A stretch of 64,000 nucleotides of DNA, from positions 1,909,020 through 1,973,019 of the forward strand of contig VXAY01003846.1 in NCBI GenBank assembly GCA_013399855.1, given 5' to 3'. Position numbers and translations under genes: made by a program. The notes below the pieces were generated by a model. The model did not search any database. It saw only the letters and a list, made by a program, of their open reading frames with translations, and had not been told where the DNA came from. Each line of letters starts with the position of its first letter. The first letter of the stretch is position 1. The DNA is from Oxyruncus cristatus. Taxonomy: Eukaryota; Chordata; Aves; Passeriformes; Cotingidae. This document shows positions 47,163-60,161 of the stretch, in pieces.

Positions 47163-50100
47163 AGCCTTTGGTCTTTTGCAGAATAATTTTTTTCTTCTTA
47201 ATGTGGAATTTACATGGGAAGGATGTTTAAATGAACTTAGTTGACCTTGACATTTGCCTGCTCACTGAGATCTGCCCATTTTTCTTTATCTCTGCATCTC
47301 TTTTTATACCTTCTATCAGATACTGTTTTCAGCTTTATTTTATTTCCTTCATGGGCAAATTTAATTTGTTATTTCAATTTTAATATTTTGAAATGCATTT
47401 TTCCTCTGAAGAGAAGTGATTGTGTCCGACTTCTGCAGAAAAGAACAAACCATATAATGGTCTTGTACATCCGAAATCAGTTTTTCTCAGTAGCTGCAGA
47501 CAGCTTAAAAAATATGATTTAAACTTTTTTTTTATTCATCACTGTTTTTAGGCTTAATGTTCCTTTGCATCTGAATGTTCAGCTTCATTTGTATTCATGG
47601 TTATCAAGTTTAGCTAGCTAGTTTAAGAACATTTTTGTCATCTTACAAGGATATATTTGACTTATCTTTACTAATCTTAAGTCCTATTTCTCATCAAGTT
47701 TCCAGACATCATGATCTTTATTGTATGTTCTTGCATTCTTATGTTAGCAGAGTTAGCATATCAAAATGTTGCTGCAGGCTCATCCTGAGAAGGGAATTAC
47801 ACTGGTTTCCCAGAACCACTGTGCGAAGCTGTAGGGATCTGGCTGTAGGGAACCATGTATCTCCCTGCCTTAGTCCTTTATTAAGATCAAATGGAGCAAG
47901 GATTTCACTCAGTATTAGTACTCTTACTTTTTGAACAAGAAACACTGCATTGCATCACTGTGATAATTTTACAAGGAGTTTCTGACTGATTGCAGCCCAG
48001 AGGCCATCTCATGCTGTGCAGTGATTATATGCTTTCTTTAAATCTGCTGTGTACTCTGATCTTATTTCTTTAATCTCTTTCGTTACCAACTATGTGGTTT
48101 GAAATATTTGAAACACTGTGGGCCTGTGTTCACTTATTTTCTCACTCATTTAAACATAAGTAGATGGGAAAATTGTTAATGTTGTTAATACCCCAGGATT
48201 TTCAAAATTGTGCTGTTCTTCAATGGAAGTTCTTCTTTCCCTTAGCTTTTTACATCAAAGAATTAGTTAGATAAGCCAGGGGTTGCTAACACAGTAATGC
48301 TTAAACATAACTCTTCAGTTTTCAACTTCTTCAGAGTTTAGAGATTGGAAAACAGTAAGAACTGCAACAGTTAAGATTCCAGCAAAATGTACCAGCTTGA
48401 AGACAATAAAAAACAAACCTCAAGCAAGTGAAAAAGGGATTGATGTGGGTTCTCTTCCCTTTATGTTGGTTCTTGCCCAAATGTTGTAGGCTTACCCTTA
48501 CCAAGTTAGTCCCAGCATGGTGACTTTTCTTGTTTGCCTTTGCTATAGTAGAGTGGGTTGCCAGGCAGTCAGCTCTAGGTGGGACCTCCACACCACCTCT
48601 TTGGTGGAGGGCGCTGGTGGTCCTTCCTTAAGTCTTGCTTTGTCTGATGGAATGATCATCACTAGAATAGATATTCGGGTACAAGAATGCTTGTTTACAA
48701 ACCTGTATTTGTAATAAGAGCTAAGTTACAAAAATATAGAACTACAGGTTCTTTTAGCATTACACTGAACAGTAATTAATCTTTTTGTAAGCTGCAGTAG
48801 ACACTAGGTTTTGAGTTTGGTCAGTGTGACCCAAATTTTTCTGAGAGCCATGCTTTCTCTGTTCCTGTATATAAAAGAAATGGCTAGAACAGGCTGTTTC
48901 AGGACCTTCATTTTCTCTAACCAAGGATATCATGGTTTGATTGTAGCTTTCTTTTGAGATGATCCATCTTCCCAGATATTATGCCACTGGACATCATATG
49001 GTAATATTCTTCCTCATCTTCCCCAAGTTTCTTAAAAATATTTTTAATGCCTTGATTAGATTGCATTTTTGGCTTTAGGCTTTAGAGTGCTGCCCCCTAC
49101 CTACAGCCTTCTTAATTCAGAATGCCTTGGCAAACTATGCACAAAAGTATTGCGAATTCCTTTAAATTTTATAATGTTTCTTGATATCTTTCATAAGGAG
49201 TGATCTGTTTTTATTGCCTACAGTGTGATTGCACAGTGCTGCACATCACTTAAAGCATAAGCATCACTTGGAGCTGGAGGAGACAAAGAAGCACTCCAAG
49301 GTGTCTTTCACTTATCCTAGTTGTCTTCTTGGAGGGTGACTGACTTCATCCATAAGATGCATTGCCTAGGATGTTAGCTATCTACCTTATATCTATTTTT
49401 AAATATATTTTGTGTATGATAAAAGGTTAATCTGAAGACAATAGTGTTCAGAGAGCACAGCCTTCACTTGACAGTTTTAAAATTTAGGGCAGCCCATTGC
49501 ACAAGAGCTCGGTTTAGATTAGGATTGGTGTTATCCCAGGAAATAGGGAGATATATAGAAAAGAATACAAAGTACTTTCTAAGATGCTGGAATATAAATT
49601 TCCTGAAAAGAATGTATGGATGAGAGAGATTAATGTCGGGGAGGCGGGGGTTGGTGGGGTGGAATCTCTTCACAGAAGCTTGGCATTTAAACCTGATCTG
49701 CTAGAGAACCACTCATGAATATGAAATCTAAATGTCACTTCTGTGCTTATGTGGGTTTGTTTCTTTATATTGTAGATATCCAAAGCTGTAAAATATGTAA
49801 TCAAATTTACTATAGCAATAAATTTTGGGGATTATTCTTTTTTTTTTAAAATGTAAATAATGCTAAACATATAAGGCAATCATTGGAGTGACTATGGAAT
49901 TGTAACTGTCAAAACTGGAAATGAAATAATTGCAGGTAGAAAACATTTTCCGAAATCAATGCTGAGCATTTTCATTGCTCTTAGTTGGAGTTGCGTGGTT
50001 AAGGCACAATATATACCAGTCAGTCTGGTTCATAAACTTAAACAAGTCTGAGTATCTAATTTTTTTTTTCTTTTCAATCAGTGTACTTCAGTATTTTCTT

Positions 50101-51649
50101 TACTATCAATGTGATTGTAGAAAGCAGTGATTACTGCTAATTTCTGGGTGACTTATCGTGCTTACTTTGGCAAGAATGGCATAAATTGAAGACCTTTAGG
50201 CATCTCAGTGAGAAGTTTCTTTAATTCTTTATCTCCCTGGAACTGCAGTGCAACTTACTAAAGTCCAGGCATTTCCAGCCACCACCGACACCTAATGCAA
50301 TGCAACAGCTAAAGCTGAGGCCAGCAGGTCGACCAGCTTCTAATGCTACCCACAGTGTCTTGCTTGCTTGCTAGTAATTCCCAAATCTGAATATCTATGC
50401 ATAGTTTGTTTTAGGTAATAAGAATATTAATCTGTAAATGAACCTCTGAGATGCAAATAGAATGTACTGAATAAATATCAATTATTATTCATTAAAATGC
50501 AAATGAAGATAGGCACTTTGGAGACAGTTTAGGTAGTCAAATGAAATGAAAGACAAGACATTAGTAATTAGACACTTATAAGATATGTGTAGTATTTTAC
50601 TATGATTGCTGTACACAGACATCATAAAGCTCTTTTTCCTTCAGCTTTATGTTACATCCTCACAACAATTTTTGTCTCTGACTATTTAAAATATGCAGGT
50701 ACTGCAGCTCATACTTAAATTTTATTAAATGTATTACAAGGATAACTGTTTCTATGGCAGTAAATTTTACTTGTAAGACTTGCACTCACTTTAATGAATT
50801 CTGTAGTTAAATCCCTGTATGCTATGAAAAAAACCCATACTCTCAGTTTACACAGCATAGTGGATGAGAATATTTTAGTTTAGCACTTAATGAGCATATG
50901 TCTTCTAGGTTTACACAGGCTTTCCACTTTCAGTTCAGTACTCAGGAAAACAATTAAGCCCTCTACACACAGATGTCAGTCAAGTAAGCAAGAAAAATGA
51001 CAATGAAAATTTTGTGAGTTTTTCTTCTGAGCAATATGGAAAGCTCATTACGGTAAACCCTGAGAAGGGTGTTGCTCGGTTAAGGATGATTTGTAGTGGC
51101 TATTTTGTATTTAAAGTGCTATTGCAAAATGTGAACAACAAAGTTCGGGATTTTGTGACGTGGACAGCACTGAATATTGTGTTGCTATTGACTTTTAAAT
51201 ATCCTCTGAGGTTATAAACATGCAGCAGTCTGCTAATGGCTGTATGATAGCACTTGGTCTGATACCAATGTTGTGACGGCTTCATTGAGCCATACCTATG
51301 TGTATGTATGCTCATGCATAATTAATGCTAAATATAGCCGCATGTCAACATTTAACCCTTCATTTTCTCTTGAGTTAGATGTTAACAAGATCAAGTAACA
51401 TAAAAATAATTGTTTGTAATATTAATTAGTCATCTGTTGAATCTCTTGAAGGAAATGGGATCCAAATATAAATTGAATAGTGATATCCTATCTACTAATA
51501 ACCATATCTTAAAGCAGATTTATTCTAGATACTAATGAGAACTCAACTTTTTATATTTTAAACCAAATTCATTTTTTTTTTAGTAAGTTCATGTGACTGA
51601 TTTTTCATGGTCTATTTAAGAGTTTTTTTGCGGTCTTTTCTTTTTGTAG
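47163..51649 (+). other. Non-coding sequence; no exon recognised
   Basis: AT-rich with no recognisable coding exon or repeat. Frames such as 47,635-47,934 and 48,331-48,591 overlap others on the opposite strand and have no domain. Confidence 0.45.
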
Positions 51650-51690
51650 AATATTATTGTGAAATTTGATCATTTAAGATCCTCTTACAG
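51650..51690 (+). other. Candidate 41-base exon with good splice sites
   Basis: An excellent acceptor tract (CGGTCTTTTCTTTTTGTAG) ends at 51,649 and CAG|GTACTA gives a fair donor at 51,691. One frame is open and reads NIIVKFDHLRSSY. It is too short to assign and pseudo-exons of this kind are common, so confidence is low. Confidence 0.15.
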
Positions 51691-53386
51691 GTACTATGAA
51701 ATAAAGTCCAATAAGAATTAATTGCTTTTTAGTGATTTCTGTTTTCTGTGTGATAGCACCATAATGGGAGATTATTTTAATGTCATTAGAATTAATTAAC
51801 TTATATTTGGCAGATATAAATTATGGTCCAAGTCCTTAGCGAATTCCAAATTACATTAAAATTGCAATGCAATGAGTGGTATTTTACAGAGGGCAATATA
51901 CAAGGTTTTTCCCATTTCTGTCAATCCCTGAAGTATAATATGAAAGAATCATTAGGTAAAGTCCCATGGGAATTATTTTGCTCTTTCCTGAAGCCAGGCT
52001 TTCATTGGCATCAAAACCAGATAAAAAGTGGACTAGATAGTGATTTGGAATTGTAATGATGTGAGGAAATGAAAAGGTGTGAGAATTAAGTATTTCATAG
52101 CTTCGTTCTGGTTAAATACAGTAAACATAGAGGAAAAGGAGAGTTGCAATAAAATGTTCTGTGTAAAGGGTGAAGCAGAAGTTGGATGATTGTCCTTTTC
52201 CTTTATGCATGTTGACCCTTAAAGTAACCAGGATGGTGATGTTTGTAAATTTTCACACTCATGTCACTCCCTGTTTGCATCTCTGCCTGTTATAAATGCC
52301 TTGAAATAAGAAAAAAGATGTCAGATCACATTTTCATGTGGGGAAATACTTTGCTCGTTTTCTTTAAATGACTAGGCAACGAGCACAGTGTTCTGTAAAT
52401 GATAGAAGTGGAAATTCTCTGCATAGTGGTAGGAGTGAAATAGTATTGCTATGAAGGCTAGAAATAAAAATCACTATCTTGTCCCAATGTGAAGAACACA
52501 GATCATGGACCAAACCTCATTTCTTCCCTTGAGTTTACTTCAGGGAACCTTGCAATACTTGTAACATAAATTCACTTTATATTACCTTTTTACTCATTTA
52601 TCTAACACCTTCATCCATCTGCCATGCTCCTATGATTTCTCTCTGTTAACATGAACTGGTATCTCTACAAAATAGAATATTTCACAGTGGATTTTTAAAA
52701 ATGTATATGATTCATCATTTCAATGTTGTTTAAAGATGCTGAGGTATGGCAAGCAGTAGTGTCCCTTTAAAAGTGTGCTTGGGCCCAAGGAGATCACAGA
52801 CTGCATAAATAAATCTAAAGAAAGCCTTCCAGTGCCAAAATGTTTATAGCTATGGTGGGAATTCTGTGATTCAAATTTATTTATTTAATGTAATCCTTGC
52901 TGTAAAATTGTATCTCTGAGCTTATTATTGTTCTGTTCTGTTCTAGGTGTGGCTTACAAACATACAGTTATAAAAATAGTCCTTTATCCTGTGTTATGAT
53001 AAAGAATACATTTGCAGATGGGACTCTTAGATACAGAGAGTACATACACATAGTAAATGTCAGAAAAGACAAACAAGGAAGAGAAAAGATCCAAAGTGGA
53101 TTTGAACTGCTACATATCTGAGATACAATTTCAAGACAGATTTACACATGCAAAATTAAGAGATGAAGATCTGACTTCATACTTCAGCTTGTGCTTATTT
53201 ACATAAATGATTCTTCTGATGAGCTTGTCAGGTCTATTGTATACAACTTTCTATGTTACAGAAGGGGTTTCCAGAGGCTTGGAAACTTCTCACGTAGTAT
53301 TCCCAAGCATATTGAAAACATTCTGAACTCTGTTACCCAAAAGAGGAAAAGGAAAAAGCTATCAAAATGAGCTATCAAAAATGCTC

Positions 53387-53408
53387 TGTGTGTGTGCGTG
53401 TGTGTGTG
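53387..53408. repeat. Short (TG)n microsatellite
   Basis: About 11 TG units with one C interruption. Confidence 0.85.
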
Positions 53409-54419
53409 GGGAATACTCTGAACACAGTTTACATCAGAAAATTAGGTTATCTCTCAAGATGGGCTAGTTAAATTGAATTGCATGAATTGTATGTATTCGT
53501 ACAGTTCAAATCTACAGAAGGTGAGAAGACTAGATATTATAATCTGAGACTATTTAATTAATCTACATGGAAATTACACAATGCGAAATTGTGCTATTGG
53601 TAGTATTGTTGGTATAACAGTTGTTGCTGAACAAGGTATCCTGAAAATAAGTATTTTCAAAACTGTAATGCATATGGGGGAAAAAAAAAAATCTTTATGG
53701 AAAACAACTAACTAGCAGTGACCATTCATTTTTGGAATGAGCAAATACGAATCAAACAAACATTGAAAGACTATGTCTGACTGAAAATGAGGTTTATTGA
53801 ATGGTGATCATAAAGAAAAAAAAAAGGCAAATCAGAATGAGTGAAAATAATGTTGGTTTTACTGTCAGCAAAGTAGTGTAAGGAAATATTTATGTACTGT
53901 ACAGGTAATTTTACGTAAAATGGTCATCAAAGGTGATGAGCACAACTAAAATGAAATGGACACTTCTACTTAGGAAAAGCTGTACCTTTTGCCAAGGAAT
54001 CTGAAAAATGTGTCATCTGGTGAACAGGAGGTCATCAGATCAAGGCTGCTTCAAAGAAGTTTGTGGAAGGTCCCTGTTTACTTAGTTGATGTATTTTAGT
54101 AACTGCAGTTATCCCACATCAGAAAATCATCTGGTTTTAAGGTCTTTAAAACATTCATATCAACTCATAATATAAAGTGTATTAGAATAGTAAACTGGGA
54201 TACTTCTGTCATTCTAATTTCAATAGGTTTCTGCTTGCAAGTCAGCAGGATTCATATTCTTGGTTATAATTTTTGGGTACTAGATTATTGTCATGATGTT
54301 TTGTTGTGCAATCTATTGCTGATTCTTGTCATAAATGGCAGCAAACAGCAGCCTTTCACTTGTACGCATTTCTTCTGAATGCTGTAAGTGGCACTGTGCT
54401 TTGGAAGGCTCAGAACTCG

Positions 54420-54443
54420 TTAAGTTTTTTTAAAAAAACTTAA
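54420..54443. repeat. Perfect 24-bp palindrome
   Basis: TTAAG, seven T, seven A, CTTAA: a perfect inverted repeat without a spacer. It may form a cruciform or simply reflect AT-rich low complexity. Confidence 0.8.
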
Positions 54444-55258
54444 ACTCAGTTATGTAGCAGGAAGAGGGAGAACATCTACACCAACTGTCTGTTGCATTAA
54501 ATCATAGGAGTCACAGATAACTCACAAGGATTGCCACTGAACCACAGGACCATGTGTCCTTCTGCTTTTGGAAAGGATACTTCTCTTTTTTAAATACTGC
54601 TGTCGTGCGAGACTTAATAGATCTAATTGGCCTTAGGGATGAACTCCGAAGCATTTCAATTTTGAACTTAGGAAGGGAAAAGAATCTGAACTTTGTCTTG
54701 TTGATATTTATTTCACATGTATCAAATAGAAAAAGCCATAAAGAGTTACAGTTACTGAATGTGAATTGTGTCTTATTTCTGAAATGTAAATCTATTTATT
54801 TTGAAATGTCAAGAACAGACAATCCACCCTGTAGCAGAAACTATTTTGTGTGGTAAGGGCTTGTCAGCATTTTATTATAATTCCATTCTTCAGGCTATAA
54901 AAATTTGCCTTAAAACGAAAGCTGAATGTGAAATATTAGCCTCATGATAAAATTGATTTATCAAATTTGGCTGAGTTTGGCTACATTTTAAACAGTTCAG
55001 AAGTTCAACTAAAAAGAAATTTGTTGGTTTTGACCATTCTGCTGTTTGCTTTACTCAAATTACCTGTTTGTGTGTAACTGGCTGTTTGTGGTGTTTGTGT
55101 GAAACTCTTTTGTTTACTTTATATGGCTGCCATTTCTGTGGATAAAAAAATAAACACTAACACATGGGTGAGATATATCCCCAACTAACTCAACCCAATT
55201 AGTGTTTCTAATTGTGCCCTCTGAGCCTGGTCTAAAATTCTGTGAATTAGGGTAAACT

Positions 55259-55835
55259 TGTGTCATTGGTTAATCCTGGCAGGTGGCTCTACCTCAGATG
55301 GCTGCTCACTCACTCCTCCTTCAGTGGGATAGGGAAGAGAATCACAAGAGTAAAAGTGGTTTGAGATAAAGGCAGTTTAATAGGAAAAGCAGAAGAGTTG
55401 TGCGCAAGCAAAGAAAACCAAGGAATTCATTCACCACTTCCCAGGCGCGGGGAGGTGTGCAGCCATCCCCAGGAAAGCAGGGCTCTCTCTATGTCACTTA
55501 GCCATTGGGGAGACAAGTACCACCACTCTGAACATCCCTCCCTCCCCTTCATCCTTCATCCTCCAGCTTTATATGCTGATCATGATGTTCTGTGGTTTGG
55601 AATATCCTTTTGTTCAGTTGGGGTCATTTGTCCCAACTGTGTGCCTTCCCAATTTCTTGTGCACCCACAGCCAAATTGCTGCCCTATGAAAAGGCCTTGA
55701 ATCTGGGTAAGCACTGCTCAGCGGTAACTAAAACTTCCCTGTGTTATCAACACTGTTATCGGCACAAATCCAAAATACAGCCCCATATGAACTATTGGGA
55801 AGAAAATTAACTGTATCCTGTCTAAAACCAGTGCA
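55259..55835 (-). mobile_element. Retroviral LTR, minus strand, second copy of the 2.5-kb family
   Basis: It runs from a TGTGTCATTGGTTAATCC edge to CTAAAACCAGTGCA, so it has TG...CA edges. On the minus strand, U3 lies at the right. A TATA box is at 55,567-55,575, and an ATTAAA poly-A-type signal (plus-strand TTTAAT at about 55,377) lies about 190 bases further downstream. Length of about 577 bases is normal for an avian LTR. It is the better-preserved relative of 2,545-2,930. No internal retroviral sequence or partner LTR adjoins, so it is probably a solo LTR. I could not find a convincing target-site duplication (flanks read GTAAACT and TTGTATT), so the exact edges are uncertain. Confidence 0.8.
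55567..55575 (-). promoter_or_regulatory. TATA box of the 55.3-kb LTR
   Basis: The minus strand reads CATATAAAG, about 260 bases from the U3 edge. This is the site that is mutated in the 2.5-kb copy. Confidence 0.5.
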
Positions 55836-58495
55836 TTGTATTAATTCAAAAAGACTAAAAGTGGTGACATTGCTTTCTGATAAGACCAGACAGCTCCATA
55901 GTTTAAATTTTCCTCATGAAGAAAAAAGTAAAACAATTTTTGGAATATGGGATTTCAAAGTAAATGTTCTTATCCACTATCATGAGGGTACAAAGGACAA
56001 ATGTCTTCTGTTGCTGCAGTTCTTTTGCAATAGTCTATATAAAACCAAAATGTTACAGCTTAAATGTGAAGAGAATCACTTTGTACAATAAGATCTACCT
56101 TATGTTAAAACTTCTTTGCCTGAAGTTTTGACATGTATGTTTCCTGAGTCTGATTTATCTTTCTTGGTTTTTCAACAAGCTAAAATAGGGTAGGAAGGTC
56201 TCAAATGAGATTACATATAATTATAGAATTTTCTCAGTGTAGACAAACAAGGGTTCAACTACAGAAAAAGTCCTTACTGTGGTCCATCTTCTTATATTCA
56301 ACTTGTTCTGCTCTTCTGTGGCCTTCATAAAACAGACTAGGGAGGTTACATTAGGATAAGGCTGAGGAGTTCATTGAACTCCAAAGAAGGACTTGGGACA
56401 TAGAGCAAAGGGACCAGAAGAGAATGGCTAACAATTTTAATTTTTTTCTGTTTAGCTGGCATATTTCTCCTAGTTAAGGAAATTTGGAGGTGTGATCGTA
56501 TAAAGGCAGAATCCTTCTGTTTACTACTTGGTACCAGTGTGCTGTACTTTGTTTACTGGATTAAGTTTGTATCATTCGGTTGCTGGGCCAACTGACTTGT
56601 CAAAATGCTGGATTGTTTTGTTTTTTTTTTTAATTTTAATAACCCTCTGGAAGGATCTAATCTTAATTGTTTGGGGTCTTAATGGCTGACAGGAAACAGA
56701 TGGTGTTTATTTTTTATTAAAAACAAGATTCAGACCGAAAATAAAAATCTCTTTCAATATACTTGGAAAGGTATGGGCAAGACTAGGCATGATTCAGACG
56801 AATGTCCTCTTAAATTAGAACTTTGGGATGGATGTAAGTAATGTGCTCAGATGGCATAAATGGAAAAAAGAATAGGAGGAGAAAAGGTTCCAAACAGATG
56901 CCTGGCAGCAAGTTTTCACAGAAATAAAAAAATGTGTGGAATGACCTTCTAGACATGATTATGCAATGGAGAGTTACACAGTGGGCTATTCCGAGAAATT
57001 AGAAAGTATCCAGGAGCATGTGGGACACAGTAAGCTTTGAAATGGAGAGAGCCATTAAAATATGCTTTTCTTCATATATTCTTGGCAGTACAGAGATACT
57101 AATGCTGGATTTACTTTCGCTTGTACATAGTTTAGATAATCAAAACCTCTCCTTTAGTGAATCATCAGGGAAACTCATATGGGTAATTTCTTTAATTTTT
57201 GCCTTCTGACTTTTTATCTGCTTATCTATAGTTTTTTTCTGAAATCATTGCATGGAAGTTTCCTATCCTTATGGTATTGCTTTAACATGCTCTGGAATTA
57301 TGATGGTTGTGAAGTTCTTCTCTAGCAGTGGAGAATTACTGCTTATTGTGGCAGAAAGGTGCATTTTATTTCTATTACTCATGAATTTCCATCTGGAATA
57401 TTAGCTTCCCTCTTTCCTATCAACTCTTTGATTCTTCTTACAGAAAATTTTAAATATCTTTTGAATCAATAGCAATTATCTTTGCTTAACTGAGACATAA
57501 TTTACAGATAAAGCAGTTCTACAGGTAGACTACTAAAGCAGACATGATTCTTATGTGAATAACAGTGAACTGCAGTTTGTATAAGTGAAATGCATAGAGT
57601 TTCAGGTTTATATTTTTGTTGAGGTATACTTAGGTTTTCTCTCAAGTCAAAAATTGATTGTAAAAGTGTACAATTCATTATAAGTGAATCTCTTTTTGGG
57701 TAACATAGCTCTGACTAAAAAAAGTTATTGTAGGTAGCAAAAAAAAATCTTTTCTTCTGCAACTTATGTGTCTGTATAGTTTGTCCATAAGTCCCTCAAT
57801 GATCTAAGTTGGAAAGATTAATTTCTGACCAGGAAATTAAAGAATCTTTCCTCTGAAATACCATGATTTTTATTTAATTTGTGATCTTTAAGGACAAAAC
57901 CAGGAGTTTTTTTGTAGAGTCACTATTTTAACAGTCAATAGTCCGACTAGGATAATAGTTTTCTATTAATTATATTTCAGTCTTTCCAAACCTATTCAAG
58001 TCACTTTTACCTAGGGGTTTCTGATTGATTTGCTTTTCCACTGTATGTGAAAAATCTGACCTCACAATGTTGTAGAAACGTCACTTTCATAATCAGAAGG
58101 TTGCAAACCATTGATTTTTTTTCCAAATCACTTGGTTTAATTTAACAATTTTTGGAAAAAACTGTATGAAAACTGCAAGAATTATGGGGCAAAAAATCCA
58201 TTGGTAGGCAGATATGACTGGATTATCTATAAAGTACTAAAACAAATCCTCTCAAATGTTCTTAACATTGTTTTTGTATAATCTATATAAAATATGCAGT
58301 GCATAGGATGGTGTAGCTGATTTATTATTGAGATTTAGTGGTCCTTATAGACAGCTGTGCTGTCGCTCAAAATTCATACAAGTAAACATTAAAATATTCA
58401 TTTATTGTTCTACATAAATCATACAACTTGCATGCTGTTTTGAATATTCTAAAACTTCACTGGTTGAGTCTTTATTTTGTTTTTTATTATTTTAG

Positions 58496-58542
58496 ATGCA
58501 AGAAATAAAAATGAAGCAAAATGTTAATGATAATGGTTGCAT
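58496..58542 (+). other. Weak candidate 47-base exon
   Basis: Acceptor TTTTTTATTATTTTAG ends at 58,495 and donor GTGAGTAA starts at 58,543. The frame starting ATG reads MQEIKMKQNVNDNGC into the donor. A-rich composition makes a chance frame likely. Confidence 0.12.
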
Positions 58543-60140
58543 GTGAGTAATTGAAAATGAAATAAAACTGGAATGTTCAGGTATTATCATGAGAAAAGGG
58601 AGGGAGTAGTAGTCTTTTGATTGCTGTATTGTAAAAAATAATTGGCTTATTATCATAATTGCATTCTTGTTCATGATATGAAGGTCGTACAAAATAATAG
58701 GAGCAGTAGAGGGATGTCATTTTACTGATTCTGGCAGATACTAATTGAGGTAATATGAGTTAGATAGTGCTGAGAAGAGACAGGTGAATATCAAACCCAG
58801 AGGACCTTCACTGTATTGCATATTCTTTACCATCTGTGTTGGGAATTCCATATTCAGGCATGGACTGGGAAAAGATGGAAGGTTACATCTCCTTGTTTTC
58901 CATTTAACTTCTTAAAAAAATGCTGTTTTCAAGATGATATTACAGTAGAATATATTTATCTTTTTAATTTGAACTTAAAAGTTTGGGGTTTTTTTACAGA
59001 AAAACATATTTTCCTTTTAATGTTCACATTTTGAAGCATTGAACTCTTAAATTTTATTCTGGTTCTAATAATTTTTCCTTGGCCATTAATGAAAGTCATT
59101 AGTAGTCTCAGCAAATGAGTGTTGGCTGTTTCTCTCCCTTGTCTTCAAAATCTCTTATAACGGAGAAATCATTTACTTTGACCTGTTCAGTTCTGGCTCG
59201 TTCACTGACACATCTGCCCTCAGCTGCTCTGTCACAAGGAAGGGTTTTCCACAAGGGAGGTCCAGGGGACACTCAGCTGCCTCGGGTGTCCCATCCCCCC
59301 CAAGCCCTGACCGACAGAGCGGTCACATAGGGGAGGACATTGGGTATTTTTGGCTGTTGGAACCAAGGCCATAACAATGTGACTAAACACTGTAGTCTTA
59401 GCCCATAAAAGATGAAGCAGTGTTTGCTGACGGTGACCTTTTGCCTGAAAATAAACTGTACATGTTTTACAGTGATTGTAGAACACACAGTTTCCTACGT
59501 TATGAAAGTTTTCATCTTTTAATTGTGCTGCAGAGCACAATGTCTTCAACAGAGTATGATGAGTTTATGAAACTGAATGTGTCTATGCTAAATGGTTTGG
59601 TCTTTGACACAGAGAGGATTTTTTTTTGTTTGTTCTAATCCCACGGGTGTAAATGAAAGGAAAAGATTTGTTTTGTCAGATCACCCCAAGAAAAGTGGGA
59701 AAATGACTGAAATAGTTGGATATTTCTGTTAATGTGTGTGTGTCAGTGCTTGGTTAAAATTATGGCACTTGAACAAATTTACATTTTGAATGGTAAAAAG
59801 AAAGCATTTGGGTTCCAGCTGGTAATTAACCTCTACCATCTCTTTCTTGGCCTCAGCTCCTCTCACAGGGTATGTATTCTAGATGGAGGATGTAATCTCT
59901 TATCCTCTTTGATTTCCCCTGCAATTGAATGTGTATGTCTATGCCCACTGCAAGTGGTTGTGGCTCCGTCTTCCATCTCAGGAGGACTGCGTTACTGAAT
60001 CACACCTGCCACACCTCGCATTAGGATTTCAAGTTTAGAGTGAAAATGGAATTTTACTTAAAGTTAATATGATATATGGGAAAGGAGAAGAAAGGACATC
60101 TAGGGGTTTTATTGTTGTATTGATTTATTTTGGGTTTGCC

Positions 60141-60161
60141 TTTTTTTTTTTTTTTTTTTTT
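60141..60161. repeat. Poly-T tract, 21 bases
   Basis: Homopolymer run. It produces the lysine run at the end of a spurious minus-strand frame (60,125-60,337). Confidence 0.9.

Larger units (their letters stand above)
51691..55258 (+). other. Non-coding sequence; no exon recognised
   Basis: AT-rich, with stretches near 53,000-53,900 where A exceeds T on the plus strand, unlike most of 14-48 kb. Holds a GT repeat and a palindrome listed separately. The frame 54,554-54,856 has no domain. Confidence 0.45.

Noticed and set aside
55398..56091. Three overlapping plus-strand frames of 72-116 codons
   Set aside because: They lie largely within a minus-strand LTR and follow from its GC content; no protein family is recognisable.
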